A DNA stretch of 64,000 nt from Sophora flavescens. Taxonomy: Eukaryota > Streptophyta > Magnoliopsida > Fabales > Fabaceae. Below are positions 32,710 to 42,886 of this stretch, in pieces. The notes under the pieces were generated by a model. The model saw only the letters and a program-made list of their open reading frames with translations. It was not told the DNA's origin and searched no databases. Position numbers and translations under genes: made by a program. Positions within the stretch are counted from its first letter, which is position 1, and the number at the start of each line of letters is the position of its first letter. The stretch covers positions 151,105,311 to 151,169,310 of the forward strand of contig CM061068.1 in the NCBI GenBank assembly GCA_030762895.1, given 5' to 3'.

Positions 32710-32714
32710 GACAT

Positions 32715-33657
32715 TCTATTATGTATGCTTTTGCAAATCTTTATTTTCATGATAAAATCGATTTCAACCATAATATCAATTCAAACACACATACATTCAA
32801 TTACATTGAAATCAATAGGCATTCTCTTATTGGTTCGAAAATGCAAGCACAGTAACCAAAAGCTAGATCTAGGAAACATCATATATAAAAGCCAATTAAA
32901 GCAAACCTTCTCTTTTATAAAAATCAGGGTTCAACTAAATCAAAGAACTTGAATCCTAATAACCCAACAATGAAGTCGTCTCTGATACCACTTGTTGGAA
33001 TTAATCCTTTAGATTCTTGATTTTTCTTTATTCTTTAAAGCATACATAACTAGATGCATATACCCTAGAGCAAAACACCACAAAGCCTAGGATCTACATC
33101 ATGCCAGATTACTAAGGATTCAAAGACTTGAATAAATACCTGGATCAATGTCGTGTTCCTGATCTTAAGCGTTCTTCAATAGTAATAGATTTGATCGCCA
33201 ACTATTGTGGAATCTCTATGGCAATCGATCACGAACAAACATAGCTTGATAGTCTTGGGATCTGAGACACAAGAGAGAATGGAGAAAGAGATAGACGGGT
33301 AATGAACACCCGTTGGCTTGTGGTTCTTCCTCAACCTGGATTCCTTATGCCTTAGTTGCTCTTCAGATGGGAAGAAGAGGCAGTGTGCGTTGTGTCCGGT
33401 GTATTGGGGACCATAGCCTACGGTGATGACCAATTAGGGTTCCCATTATTCCGAAATTGGTCATCGGTGACATCCACTCATATTTTACCTATATCAGATA
33501 ATTAATGATATAATTAATTATCAAATAAGAAATCTGTTTGGCCTAATCTCCTAATTTGATCACATATCAATTAAGGCCCCTAAGAGATAAATAGCTAATA
33601 TAATTAATTACCGATATCCGCCCACATTATGATATATTGGAATAAAATATTCCAACA
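32715..33657 (-). mobile_element. 5' end of non-autonomous LTR element E
   Basis: The LTR is 33657-32993 (665 bases), bounded by TGTTGGAAT and ATTCCAACA as inverted repeats. On the minus strand it is followed directly by AGTGGTATCAGAG, a Met-tRNA PBS (32990-32980). The internal region runs left to 32715, is split by element B, and probably continues at 23968. I found no gag or pol words, so it looks like a gene-less (LARD/TRIM-like) element, probably copia-type from its ends and PBS. The minus ORF at 33176-33433 lies inside the LTR and is not a gene. Confidence 0.72.
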
Positions 33658-33784
33658 AGAATCCCCAAGCTTAGAACTGTCAGCCTGCATAAATTCACCA
33701 GGAAAGGATGAGATCACAGGGAAATCATGGAAACTAAATCAACTTTGAAGCTACGACCACCAATAATCATGACTACTCTTTATG
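33658..33784. other. Short flank between element E and CACTA 1
   Basis: 127 bases without a recognised feature, ending in ATG (33782-33784), the left target duplication of CACTA element 1. Before that insertion it adjoined 41018. Confidence 0.6.
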
Positions 33785-34040
33785 CACTACAACAGATTAG
33801 ACTTTTAATAACGCACCTTTTATAGCATTTCCGTGTGGAAATGCTATTAAAAGTGATGGGGGACTTTTAATAGCGTTTCCTTTAGGAAACGCTATCTTAG
33901 GTATCACCTAAGATAGCGTTTCCTTAAGGAACCCCTATTAAAAGTGTCACTGCAGGAAAAGATAGCGGTTCCACACGGAAACGCTATCTTAACTAACAAC
34001 CTAAGATAGCGGTTCCACAAGGAAACGCTATCTTAGGTGA
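33785..34040. repeat. Left TIR and subterminal repeats of CACTA 1
   Basis: After the CACTACAACA terminus come about eight copies, in both orientations, of a GATAGCGTTTCC-type word (for example 33869-33880, 33909-33920 and 34004-34032). Such repeats are the transposase-binding region in CACTA elements; the exact binding motif is inferred. Confidence 0.88.
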
Positions 34041-34531
34041 TATACCCGCGCGCGCGTATCCTTTCATCCTTCAATTCCCAGTTTCTGCGTACCACTGACC
34101 TCATCAGTTCAAGTCTAGGGTTTCCATCTCCGCAGAGCTCGTCCCCTCTCACGCCTTCTCCCTCTCACTGTTGCTCTCACGCCTCAGACTCCCTCTCACG
34201 CCCCCATTGCTCCGCCACTCATCACCACACCACCTACGACCAAGGTATGCTCTCTATGTCCCTCTCCCCTATTGCGAACGAAAATGAATGTAGTTCTTGG
34301 GTCTGAGAGTTCTTGGTCCGAGTTTGGTAACAATGAGAGGTAATGAGCAAGTAACTCTGATGACGATTGTCTTTGGTGAACTTTTGTTAGAATTAAAACT
34401 AGAAAATGTGATTTTTGTTCATAAGAACCAAGGGTTTCTGGGATTAATAACTCTGTTTGGAGAATTTTTGGAACTCGGTTTGTGTGATAATGTGCTAATT
34501 TGGGGTTTCAAGCATGCTTCTTGCGTTACTG
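34041..34531 (+). other. Leader-like GC-richer segment with a splice donor
   Basis: The composition changes sharply at 34040 to a C/T-rich, TCACGCC-rich stretch that looks like a plant 5' UTR. It ends in CCAAG followed by GTATGC at about 34243, a good splice donor. It may be a captured promoter/first exon that could lead transcripts into the downstream exons. No coding identity is recognised; the open frames here are not convincing. Confidence 0.45.
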
Positions 34532-34541
34532 CATATGGCTG

Positions 34542-34935
34542 TTAGGGTTCGCTGGTACACAAGGATGCATACTCCTCTGTTATGGTCTTTGTTAGTTTGG
34601 GTTTAGACAATGCATACTCCTCTGCCATCAGCTTTTTAATTTCAGATTTGAGCATTTGAATTTGCTTTGAAAATGCTGCATCCTTTTGATCACCGTGCCT
34701 TTGAGCCTCTTTAAGTTGTTTGGACTTAACTTCTAGTTCTTGTGACATCTGTTCTATTGTTTTTCCTTTTGAATCTATTTGGTTAAAGAGTTGTTGCAGT
34801 TTCAATTCATTCTGTTTTGTAATAAGCCTAAGCTCTTGATTGCATTTATGGAGCATTTCTTCTATAAGTCTGTTTTGCTGTTGCAATTCATCAGCTTCTG
34901 CAACTGCTTTGTGCCTGTGATATTATTGCTCAGAT
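34542..34935 (-). pseudogene. Coiled-coil gene fragment, unidentified, captured in CACTA 1
   Basis: On the minus strand the frame is open from about 34935 through 34542. It encodes a charged, heptad-rich helix (AVAEADELQQQNRLIEEM, LKLQQLFNQIDSKGKTIEQ, KSEIKKLMAEEYALSKP). It has no start or end of its own and runs opposite to the other cargo, so I read it as a captured exon of a coiled-coil protein. A 13-base word (GCATACTCCTCTG) is duplicated at 34567 and 34611, near its C-terminal end. Confidence 0.5.
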
Positions 34936-35070
34936 TTCCTTGGACATGCTTAGAATGCTTGTTCTGTAGTTTTTGTAGTTATATATTGATTTGATTTATT
35001 GGGTAACATGATCTTCAATTGTTTTACCTTGAAAAAAAGGATATATTGAAGGCCTTTCTTGTGTTTGCAG

Positions 35071-35211
35071 GCAAACAAGAAGATAGCATATGCTAAGCTT
35101 GCAAAAGATTTTCAGGCAGTATTGAAGGAATTCAAGAAGGCACAGCATCTTGCAGCTGAGAGGAAAACAGACTTACACTCCTTTTGTTCCACAAGTAGTT
35201 CTTTCATCCAG
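35071..35211 (+). pseudogene. Captured syntaxin exon (SYP2-like)
   Basis: A 141-base exon is bounded by TTTGCAG (35064-35070) and GTGAGG (from 35212). Its first 26 or so residues read KKIAYAKLAKDFQAVLKEF and then KKAQHLAAER. This is the linker region of plant SYP2-type (SYP21/22/23) Qa-SNAREs that act at the prevacuolar compartment and vacuole. A single-base shift after AAER moves the rest out of frame; in the other frame it reads YTPFVPQVVLSS, also SYP2-like. No Habc or SNARE helix is present. Confidence 0.8.
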
Positions 35212-35901
35212 GTGAGGTGAGTTTATGGAAGTTTCTTTTATGCTCCTTATGCTGAGTTGAAGTTGATACAGAAATATTATGATGTTGCTGTAAGGTGTCC
35301 TTGTCCATTTCAATGTTTACACCTTAGAACTCCACTGTTTTGAGATTGTTTTGTTCTTCACCCTTTGCAAATGAAACTGTATTAGAGTTGAATGTTGATT
35401 ACTATTAAATGTTCATCTCTGTATGCTGTAGAAGAGGGTATTATCGGGCATTGAAGGCCAAGGAAATCTCATTTTAGCATATTGACTTGTTCATCTTCTG
35501 TCAGTTGAAATGAGTTCTGCCCAAAAAAAAGTCTGCCTTTGTAATTTGTATGTTATGGATTGATATTTATGTAAAATATATACCTTTATGTTTAGATACT
35601 AATATACCTTTAGAATTCTTATCCTGCCACACTGTTTTTCATCATCAATGCTGGGTTCATGGTATCTGCCACTCTACTCATGGTACTAGGACGGTGTCAT
35701 GGGAATCTAACAAATCTGATTAATCTTTTAAACACACTTAGTATTCTATATTATGCAATAGTTAATGGAATGCTGTACTCTGTAATGATATGATAGAAAA
35801 CTGAAGATAAGTACAATTTTATTAACTTTATATTTTGCATCAATTAATATTATATTAATGTCCTTTGATGTTTTACTTGTGTCTAATATTTTTGTAGGTA
35901 A

Positions 35902-38900
35902 ATGGCATCTTCAAGTAATGCTAATGCTGCCAAAGTGACGCGACGTGGGCCAACTGTTATGAAGGCGGTCATCCGCGCTAGGAGTAAAGGACAAAAATTT
36001 GAGGTAATTTACTTACTAATCTAAGGATTTCATAATGTTGTTTGATATCTAGATTTAATTACTTTATTATTTTTATTAGGTTGAATGGAATTATTTGGAC
36101 CAACCAATTCGTGCTAATGGAAAAATATTGAAGAGTTACATTGGGGCCGTTGTTCGGCAAACGGTCCCAATTATTTGTTCTAATTGGAAGGATGAAGCTT
36201 TGGATGCTTTCAAAGAGAACATATGGGTTGATGTACAGGTAATTGTTAAAATTTGTGAATTATATTGTAAACTATGTAAACATACTTACTTTGACACGTT
36301 CTTTATATTGTTTTGCAGATGTCTTTTAATGTTGATGAATCTCGAAAAAAATTTGTACTTCAGGAAGCTGGTAACCTACATAGGGCATTCAGAACTAGAT
36401 TGACAAAAAAATTTCTAAGAGATGCTAACGGGAGTATCATAGAGGAACCTCCATCACAATATCCACACATATCAAGGGATGAGTGGATAGATTTTGTAGC
36501 AATACGCACAGGAGATGCACGATTCCTAGTATGTTTAATATCACGTTAGTCCTTATAATTATATGTATACGTACATATGACATCAACCATGTATTAATAT
36601 TACTTATATGTGTCTGAATAGAAATTAAGCAATGAAAATCGCAACAGAGCGTTAGATCCTGCATGCCCTTACAAAGCACCACGTAAGGGGTATGCTGACA
36701 TTGAGGATGAATTGGTATGTATATACATATATTTAACTGCGTGTGTGGTAAATATGACTTTTAAACTGTTTGGTTAATATATATTATCTCAAAATACAGA
36801 TACAGGAGGCGGGGCCAGAAGTTAAGAAAATTAAACGCCATATTGTGTGGAGGAAAGCCCGCGAGAACAAGGCGGGTGTAATTGACAACAAAAATACACA
36901 GAACGTGTGGAATAAATGTGTAAGTAGACTAATGTTTACATTTTCATTTGTTATTTTCTTATGACAATATATAATAATGTTAACATTTGCATTTCACCAA
37001 TAACTATGTGTCAGGAGGAACTGTCACAGTCTGCAATAGAGGGAGAGATACAAGATTTTGGTCGCCAAGATATTCTTGCTAAAGCCCTAGGTGTGCCAGA
37101 GAACCCTGGTCGTGTTAGGGGTGTGGGTTTTGGCGTCTCTCAAAAAGAATACTTCCCACCTGAAGGTCGTGTAAAACATAACTGTGAAACGAAAAGGTGG
37201 GAGACATTGGTGTCTCAACTCTCAGAAAGATCGAACATTTTGGAAGATAAGCTGGAAAAAAAGGAGGATGAGGATAGGCAGGCTAATTTCACAGCCCCAA
37301 CAAGCGTCAAAGATAGTTGCACTCTACCATCTGCCATCAAGCTTCCAGAGGTAATGCATGCCTTTTTTTTTACTAGTATTGCATTCGCAGTTAAATACAT
37401 TCAATTGGATGCCTTAGTTAACAGCTTATTCATCTATCATTGGATTAGGGCGTCAACTCATGTCAGCTATATTTATCAACCCCAAACTATCGTATGGTTG
37501 GTATGGGTAAAGTACATAATGAGCCGGGTGTTACACTGCACACTGGACCAGTACCCCTTAACCATGTGAAAGTTGGAGTTGATGTTACAACTGAGGGGGA
37601 TGTGCCATTGCCGGTACCTATCGATGGTGCAGATGTAATGACAATAAGAGATGCAATAGGTACTTATGTGGCATGGCCAATTGATCTCGTGGTTGTAATT
37701 AATATGGTATGTAATTGCATTTTTCCACCTTTTCATATACGGCGTATATTTATTACATTAGTTGATCACTAACTGGCATATTGAAATGCAAAATTTCCAG
37801 GCACCTGCAAAATCTAAAGGCAAGGGCAGAGTGTCTGAATATAGAAAGGAGTCAATTACAACCCCAGAAAATAAAGGAGGCAACTCTGAGGCCAACCCTC
37901 CTACAGCTGGTTCAACTAACATTTCTCCGGAATATTTCAATTTTCTTAAAATACATGAACGAAAGAATATGAAAAATGATGACCAATTAGACATAGAGAT
38001 AGAACAAAATATTTTTGGTCAGCATATCATTGATATGATCAATACTGAAAATATCAGAGAAATTGTAAATCATGAATGGGTATCTGCCTCCGTTATTTCC
38101 GTATATATCAGGTACTAAATCAGGCTTAAAGTGTACAATATTTTTTTAGTCTTTCCATTTAAATATTGATGTCATTGGTGTAATCCATTTTTATATTTTA
38201 ATTGAAGGTATTTGTATAAAGAATTTTTGCTTCCAAAGGAAAGAACGAGGAGGTTTCTGTTCTTGTCCCCACACCAAACAAATACATACGGCTACTTCGG
38301 GAGGGATTCACAGATAACGTATATAGCTGACCGGTTTGCAACTACAGAAAGAGAATATCCGCCTTTGTTTTTAGCGTCGTGCAATGTTGGGTGAGTCACT
38401 TATCCTATAGGACTTAATTCACAATAATGAATTATATAAAAGTTGAGGTGCTTAGGATTTGTTATCTCGACATTTTTGTAGGAATCATTGGGTGCTGTGC
38501 ACGATAAATATTGTTGAAGAGATTATTTACTATCTGGATTCCTTGAATGTTGATCCTAGGAATTGCCCAGAATTAAAGAATCTGTTCAATAAGTAAGCAT
38601 GCTTTTATATTTCTGATTTTCTATGATTCTGTCGAATGGCTTCCATGGTAGATACATGTTGCAAGTTGTCATGGTCCTAATGTGCTTTTGATTTTTGACA
38701 TTAGAATAACTGTGTTGTGGCTGTTGTGGTTCAAAATAAAAAAAAGCATGCGTGTGTTTGTGATGATTGAAAATATGTTTCTTAATGAAGTCTGTTTGAT
38801 TTTGTGATTAGTGCTTTGCAAGTTTATCGTGCAAATATCGGAGCTAAGGTGCCGCGTTTAAAGGCAACCAACATTAAATGGATTCAGATAGAGGTATATT

Positions 38901-39241
38901 TGCAAAAACTTAATGCGCAATTAGATAAAAAAAACTATATTGATTTACTATTTTATTTTTTATAGTGCCCAAGACAACCCAACGATACAGATTGTGGGTA
39001 CTATGTCATGCGTTTCATGAAGGAAACTATCTTGCAGAACCAAGTTAAAATACCAATGGCGGTATGTTGTTTACTTAGCTTTTAATTGTGACTGTTCAAA
39101 TGTTTTAGCAATTGTAACTTAATTTATTTAATTTTTATGTCGCAGTACTTCCCTGGCTTCAAATGCACCACATACTCCACTGCTCAACTATCTGAAGTCA
39201 AGGAAGATTGGTGTCGCTATATTGTTGAAAAGTTTATTTGA
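35902..39241 (+). CDS. CACTA-borne gene: En/Spm-type region plus Ulp1 (C48) protease, 13 exons
   Basis: Predicted exons: 35902-36003, 36080-36238, 36319-36528, 36622-36714, 36800-36919, 37015-37350, 37449-37706, 37801-38111, 38208-38390, 38482-38592, 38812-38893, 38966-39061, 39146-39241. All introns are GT-AG, phases agree, and the joined frame is 718 codons plus TGA with no stop. Residues about 60-190 resemble the plant Ptta/En-Spm (Transposase_24) region (PPSQYPHISRDEWIDFV, NRNRALDPACPYKAPRKG). Residues about 350-425 resemble the DUF8039-like domain (VPLPVPIDGADVMTIRDAIG). Residues about 500-718 are a Ulp1-type cysteine protease: His593 (NHWVL), Asp610 (YYLDS), Gln659 and Cys665 (QPNDTDCGYYVM), with family spacing. 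Ulp1 proteases remove SUMO; the substrate here is unknown. The gene looks functional. Confidence 0.85.
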
Positions 39242-39618
39242 TTATGTCAAATTGATCACAGTAGTTGCAGCAATACTCATTGGTATGTGAAATCCTTATA
39301 TTTGAATTTCTGAGTTACGACAAGATATTCTTTTTCAAGTATTCATGTTCTTTAATGTGAAGGTTCAGTTTTTACTGGCCTCATAATAATTGATTTGATT
39401 TTTGCTTTTAGATCTATCCTGTATGATCGATTCATAGTTTATGGTTGATTTATTATGTAATTTGATTTCGTAGACTCTTTTGTTCGGTTGCGGACCTAAT
39501 TTCTTTGATTTTATCTATTTAAGGATTCTATGATTTTGCATTTTCTTAAATGTTGATTTGTTTTTTGTTGAAATATTATTTTTTTCCTTCTGTTCATGGA
39601 TATTGATGTGTTACCCAG

Positions 39619-40338
39619 ATTGTTGAAGTTTCAACTTCCAAGACTGGTAAGCATGGTCATGCTAAGTGCCACTTTGTTGGAATTGATATTTTCACTGCCA
39701 AGAAGCTTGAGGATATTGTGCCCTCTTCCCACAACTGTGATGTACGTGCACTTAATTGTGTTGAATTATTGTGATTTCTTTCCTCTCAATGACTCACAGT
39801 AATTTTTTGTTGTCAGGTCCCTCATGTGAATCGTACTGACTACCAGCTCATTGATATCTCTGAGGATGAATTTGTGAGTTGTCATTTCTCTTACCAACTC
39901 CATTGATTCACTCATTATTAGTCTTGTTTCTGTATTCTGAATGTGTGATTGCTGTTATGTTATCAAATGATGCTGTAGGTGAGTCTGCTTACTGAAAATG
40001 GGAACACTAAGGATGATCTCAGACTTCCTACTGATGAGAGTCTGCTTACTCAGGTTTGTGGAAGTCTGAAATCTAATGTGTGTTCTTTTTCCTGTTGGAT
40101 TCAGAGTTTGAAAGCTAAAATCTGTCAATGCCTTTTCTGTTTCAAAATGTTTGTTATTCCTCTATTTTGTTTATTTGTTTGTTGGTTGTCTATTTACTCT
40201 AATTGGGCATATATAATTGACTGGTCTCTGCAGATAAAGGATGGATTTGCTGAGGGAAAGGACCTTGTTGTTTCTGTCATGTCTGCTATGGGTGAGGAAC
40301 AGATTAATGCTCTGAAGGATATTGGGCCAAAGAACTAG
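39619..40338 (+). pseudogene. eIF5A fragment (last 119 residues) captured in CACTA 1
   Basis: Four exons (39619-39741, 39817-39873, 39979-40053, 40234-40338) have GT-AG borders and encode translation factor eIF5A to its natural stop. They include the hypusine loop STSKTGKHGHAK, with the modified Lys codon at 39649-39651. VPHVNRTDYQLIDISED and SAMGEEQINALKDIGPKN are also present. The N-terminal part, about 40 residues encoded upstream in intact genes, is missing, so there is no normal start codon. Retained introns mean capture at the DNA level. Changes such as FTAKKLEDI (Gly to Ala) and SEDEF (Gly to Glu) suggest relaxed constraint. It follows the Ulp1 gene on the same strand and could be transcribed with it. 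Confidence 0.92.
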
Positions 40339-41014
40339 ATTCAATTCTTTGCCAGGTTTGTTTGTTGTTTCTATTTAAGCAAATATATTTACTGTAAGCC
40401 TTTATAGCTATTTGTTGAAGACCGGACTTATAAAATCTAGTCAGACCACCAGTCGTACCAAGGTTATTTATTTATGCATGTGGTGACAAAACTAGATCAC
40501 ATTTTTCTGTTTTCTATGTTATCCTGTGACTTTCTTATAAAGGAGGAGTCTCTTTTAAGAAGTGATGTTTATTTTGACTGCAGTGATGATGGAATCTTAT
40601 GCGCTAATGTACTACACCTTCTGTATGAATTGTCAAAGTAGCTAACAATATATGCATATGGATTGTGCTTCATTTCTTTGTTTACACCTTCTGTTTTTTA
40701 TAAACAATATGCAGGAATGGAGGTAAAGTTAAGAAATAGGTAAAACTAAAAAAAAAGGGGGAATAGATAGCGTTTGTTTTAACAAATGCTATCTAAAGTC
40801 TGACTTTAGATAGCATTTGTTAATACAAATGCTATCTAAAGTCAGACTTTAGATAGCGTTTCCGTGTACAAACGCTATCTAAAGTCACCTTTTAATAGCA
40901 CTTCTTAAATGCTATCTTTGCTAACGACTTTTAATAGCGGTGACATAGATAGCGGTTACAAACGCTATTAAAAGGCATCCGGAAACGCTATCTAAAGTCA
41001 TTTATGTTGTAGTG
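40339..41014. repeat. 3' flank of eIF5A cargo, right subterminal repeats and TIR of CACTA 1
   Basis: About 400 bases of 3'-UTR-like sequence (40339-40760) are followed by dense AGATAGC(G/A)TTTG and complementary words (40767-41000). The terminus TGTTGTAGTG closes the element. Several repeats form near-perfect hairpins, for example around 40790-40830. Confidence 0.85.
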
Positions 41015-41017
41015 ATG

Positions 41018-42295
41018 TAGAATGTCAAACATACTTAAAATAAATCAGCATGAATAATATAGATCGGAATTGAGGAAATATTCACCTATATTTAATCAGA
41101 CTAAGATATAGCATTAAAGGAAGCAAACATTATATTCATTGTTGAAAAAATAGTCTAACAATATTCTAAATATAAGAAAAGTTGTGTTTATGTAGCAATA
41201 CCTGTATTTCAGAAAGGGTAAAATATGGTATCTCAAATTTCACACATATAAGGGCCTTTATCTCATTAGTTACTTCCTCATCTGTTATACTGGGAACACA
41301 AAACTCTGCTCTTAACATATACTCTTGAAAGTATTAAAGAGGGGAACCAAATACAATAAATCACATTAAAATTGAGATATGGAAATGGGTGTTTTTCAAG
41401 GGTGCAATGGTATTCCCAAATGAACTCATACCTTGCCTCTAGGGAAGGATCTTATTTTCAAGATTATGCATCTTTTTCAGGTGCATTGATGTAGATCCCA
41501 TAAGTTCGAACATTTGGATTGGTTGCAACAACAACCACATGCAACTCAATCTCAACACTTTTAGTAGTGCTGAAAAATAAATCCAATTAGTTGGGAAAGT
41601 GAACATATTTAGGGTGGTCTAAAATCTAGAGCAAAAACCCCAATATATGGGTTGAAGGGAAGCAATTCTCCCATCTTCAGTCAAGAGAACAAAAGCAGAG
41701 AAAAAGTACCATATATAAGAATGCAACAAACTGTTACGCAACCTATTCATAATTCAGAAAAGATAAGGTATATTTAGAAAAAAGAATAAAATAAGAAAAA
41801 GATCATTAGTCAATAGGAGGAGAATATGATTGTTTGGAGGTTTATTTAGGATCATTTACTATGGTCTGCTCCTATGTCGTCCCATAACTTGTATGAAACA
41901 AAATGCGGCAGAGGCTAATATCTCAACTCTACCCACATCACAAAGTTTTGCATATTATTTTGAAAGAATAAACACCAACGCTCCTTTCACTTCATCAATT
42001 ATAAGGTTTATAAACAAAAAGAAATCACACATTGAGACATCAAATTAAATATGAAACTCATAACATGCATGCCCGATTCAAGGGGAAAATATCTTAATAT
42101 AAGAATGACATTGCTTTTGTATGGAAAAGAATCAAAATGAACCACAAACATGCTTTTAGATAATGACTCAGAGAAAATAAGTCAAAACAAAGAGGAGAGT
42201 TTCTTGATGAACAAATACGAGAGACACAATACCTTCAATAGATTTAGCACTCCCATGCACCTCTCCTTCTGGTCGAACAACAATGGATCTCTCCT
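41018..42295 (-). other. Flank around the AP-1 mu fragment
   Basis: Apart from the two exons above I see no supported coding sequence. The stretch 41570-42240 could be intron of the same degraded gene. Around 42225-42300 the minus strand reads RSIVVRPEGEVHGSAKSIEG with some coding character, but I cannot name it. Confidence 0.4.
41202..41569 (-). pseudogene. AP-1 complex subunit mu gene fragment (two exons)
   Basis: Exon 41569-41432 (acceptor TTTTTCAG, donor GTATGAG) reads VEIELHVVVVATNPNVRT then APEKDA. Exon 41323-41202 (acceptor CTTTCAAG, donor GTATTGC) reads EYMLRAEFCVPSITDEE and VKFEIPYFTLSEIQ. Both match consecutive parts of the C-terminal mu-homology domain of plant AP-1 mu (HAP13/AP1M), a clathrin adaptor subunit at the trans-Golgi. 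The first exon has stops after APEKDA and a broken FPGGK-like end. The last coding exon was not found. It is a decayed gene piece just outside CACTA 1; how it arrived is unknown. Confidence 0.85.
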
Positions 42296-42886
42296 TTGAA
42301 ATGAAAATATGAAAACACGAGAATGGGGGGTTGAATTGTGTTTTGTTTAAACTTTTGGAAAATATGAAACTTTTTGCAAAGAAGCAGTATTAGACACCTT
42401 AAGGCGTCTGATGTAGTTTTTAACACGAAATAAAAATACTAGACACAATTAACACAATAAAAATATAAAGGAAACTTTAAAAGATAAGGATAAAGAAGAT
42501 GACACATAGATTTATACTGGTTCACCCCAAACCTTGGGCTATGTCCAGTCCTTGGTTTCACCAAGTGTTACACTATAACTGATTAGGTTACAGACAAGTA
42601 TTATTTGCAGACCTAACCTCTCTAGGACCCTTAACAAGTATTCTTTTTCAAGTCTCTTCAAGGTCTACAAAGGGAAAGATTTAAATGAAGCAACAACTTC
42701 AAAGTTTACAGCTCTGCAAGTCAACCAAAGTAACACTCAATAAGTGAATATGAAATAAGGGCGGTGTGTCTGCAAAAATAACTTCTCAATAAATACAAAT
42801 GATTGACCAGAGAAGTATTCTCAGAATGAAAAACTTTAAGAGCTTTGAATGCAAGAATATTATTGAATGTTGAATGTGTTACAACC
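42296..42886 (-). repeat. Diverged SIRE-clade copia LTR fragment
   Basis: On the minus strand this contains the R/U5 part of a copia LTR. TGAACCAGTATAAATC follows GGACTGGACATAGCCCAAGG (42535-42554). The 3' end CACAATTCAACCCCCCATTC lies at about 42320. These words are shared with the LTRs at 6036-7624, 10858-12384 and 57577-59233. The U3 is missing and the right edge meets LTR F at 42887. The short ORF at 42244-42426 spans the border and is not a gene. Confidence 0.65.

Larger units (their letters stand above)
33785..41014 (+). mobile_element. CACTA element 1 carrying a Ulp1-type gene and captured host exons
   Basis: The ends CACTACAACA (33785) and TGTTGTAGTG (41014) are perfect inverted repeats. 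ATG is duplicated on both sides (33782-33784, 41015-41017), the 3-base duplication typical of CACTA/En-Spm elements. Subterminal regions (33800-34040, 40765-41000) are packed with AGATAGCG-TTTCC / GGAAACGCTATCT repeats in both orientations. In order, the inside has a UTR-like leader, a reverse-oriented coiled-coil fragment, a syntaxin exon, a 13-exon gene with a Ulp1 protease domain, and four eIF5A exons. No TNP2 transposase is present, so it would need transposase in trans. Confidence 0.93.

Noticed and set aside
33176..33433. 85-codon minus ORF
   Set aside because: It lies within the 665-base LTR of element E and has no recognisable motif.
34037..34306. 89-codon ORF in the leader of CACTA 1
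   Set aside because: Composition is that of a C/T-rich UTR, and the frame crosses the apparent splice donor at about 34243.
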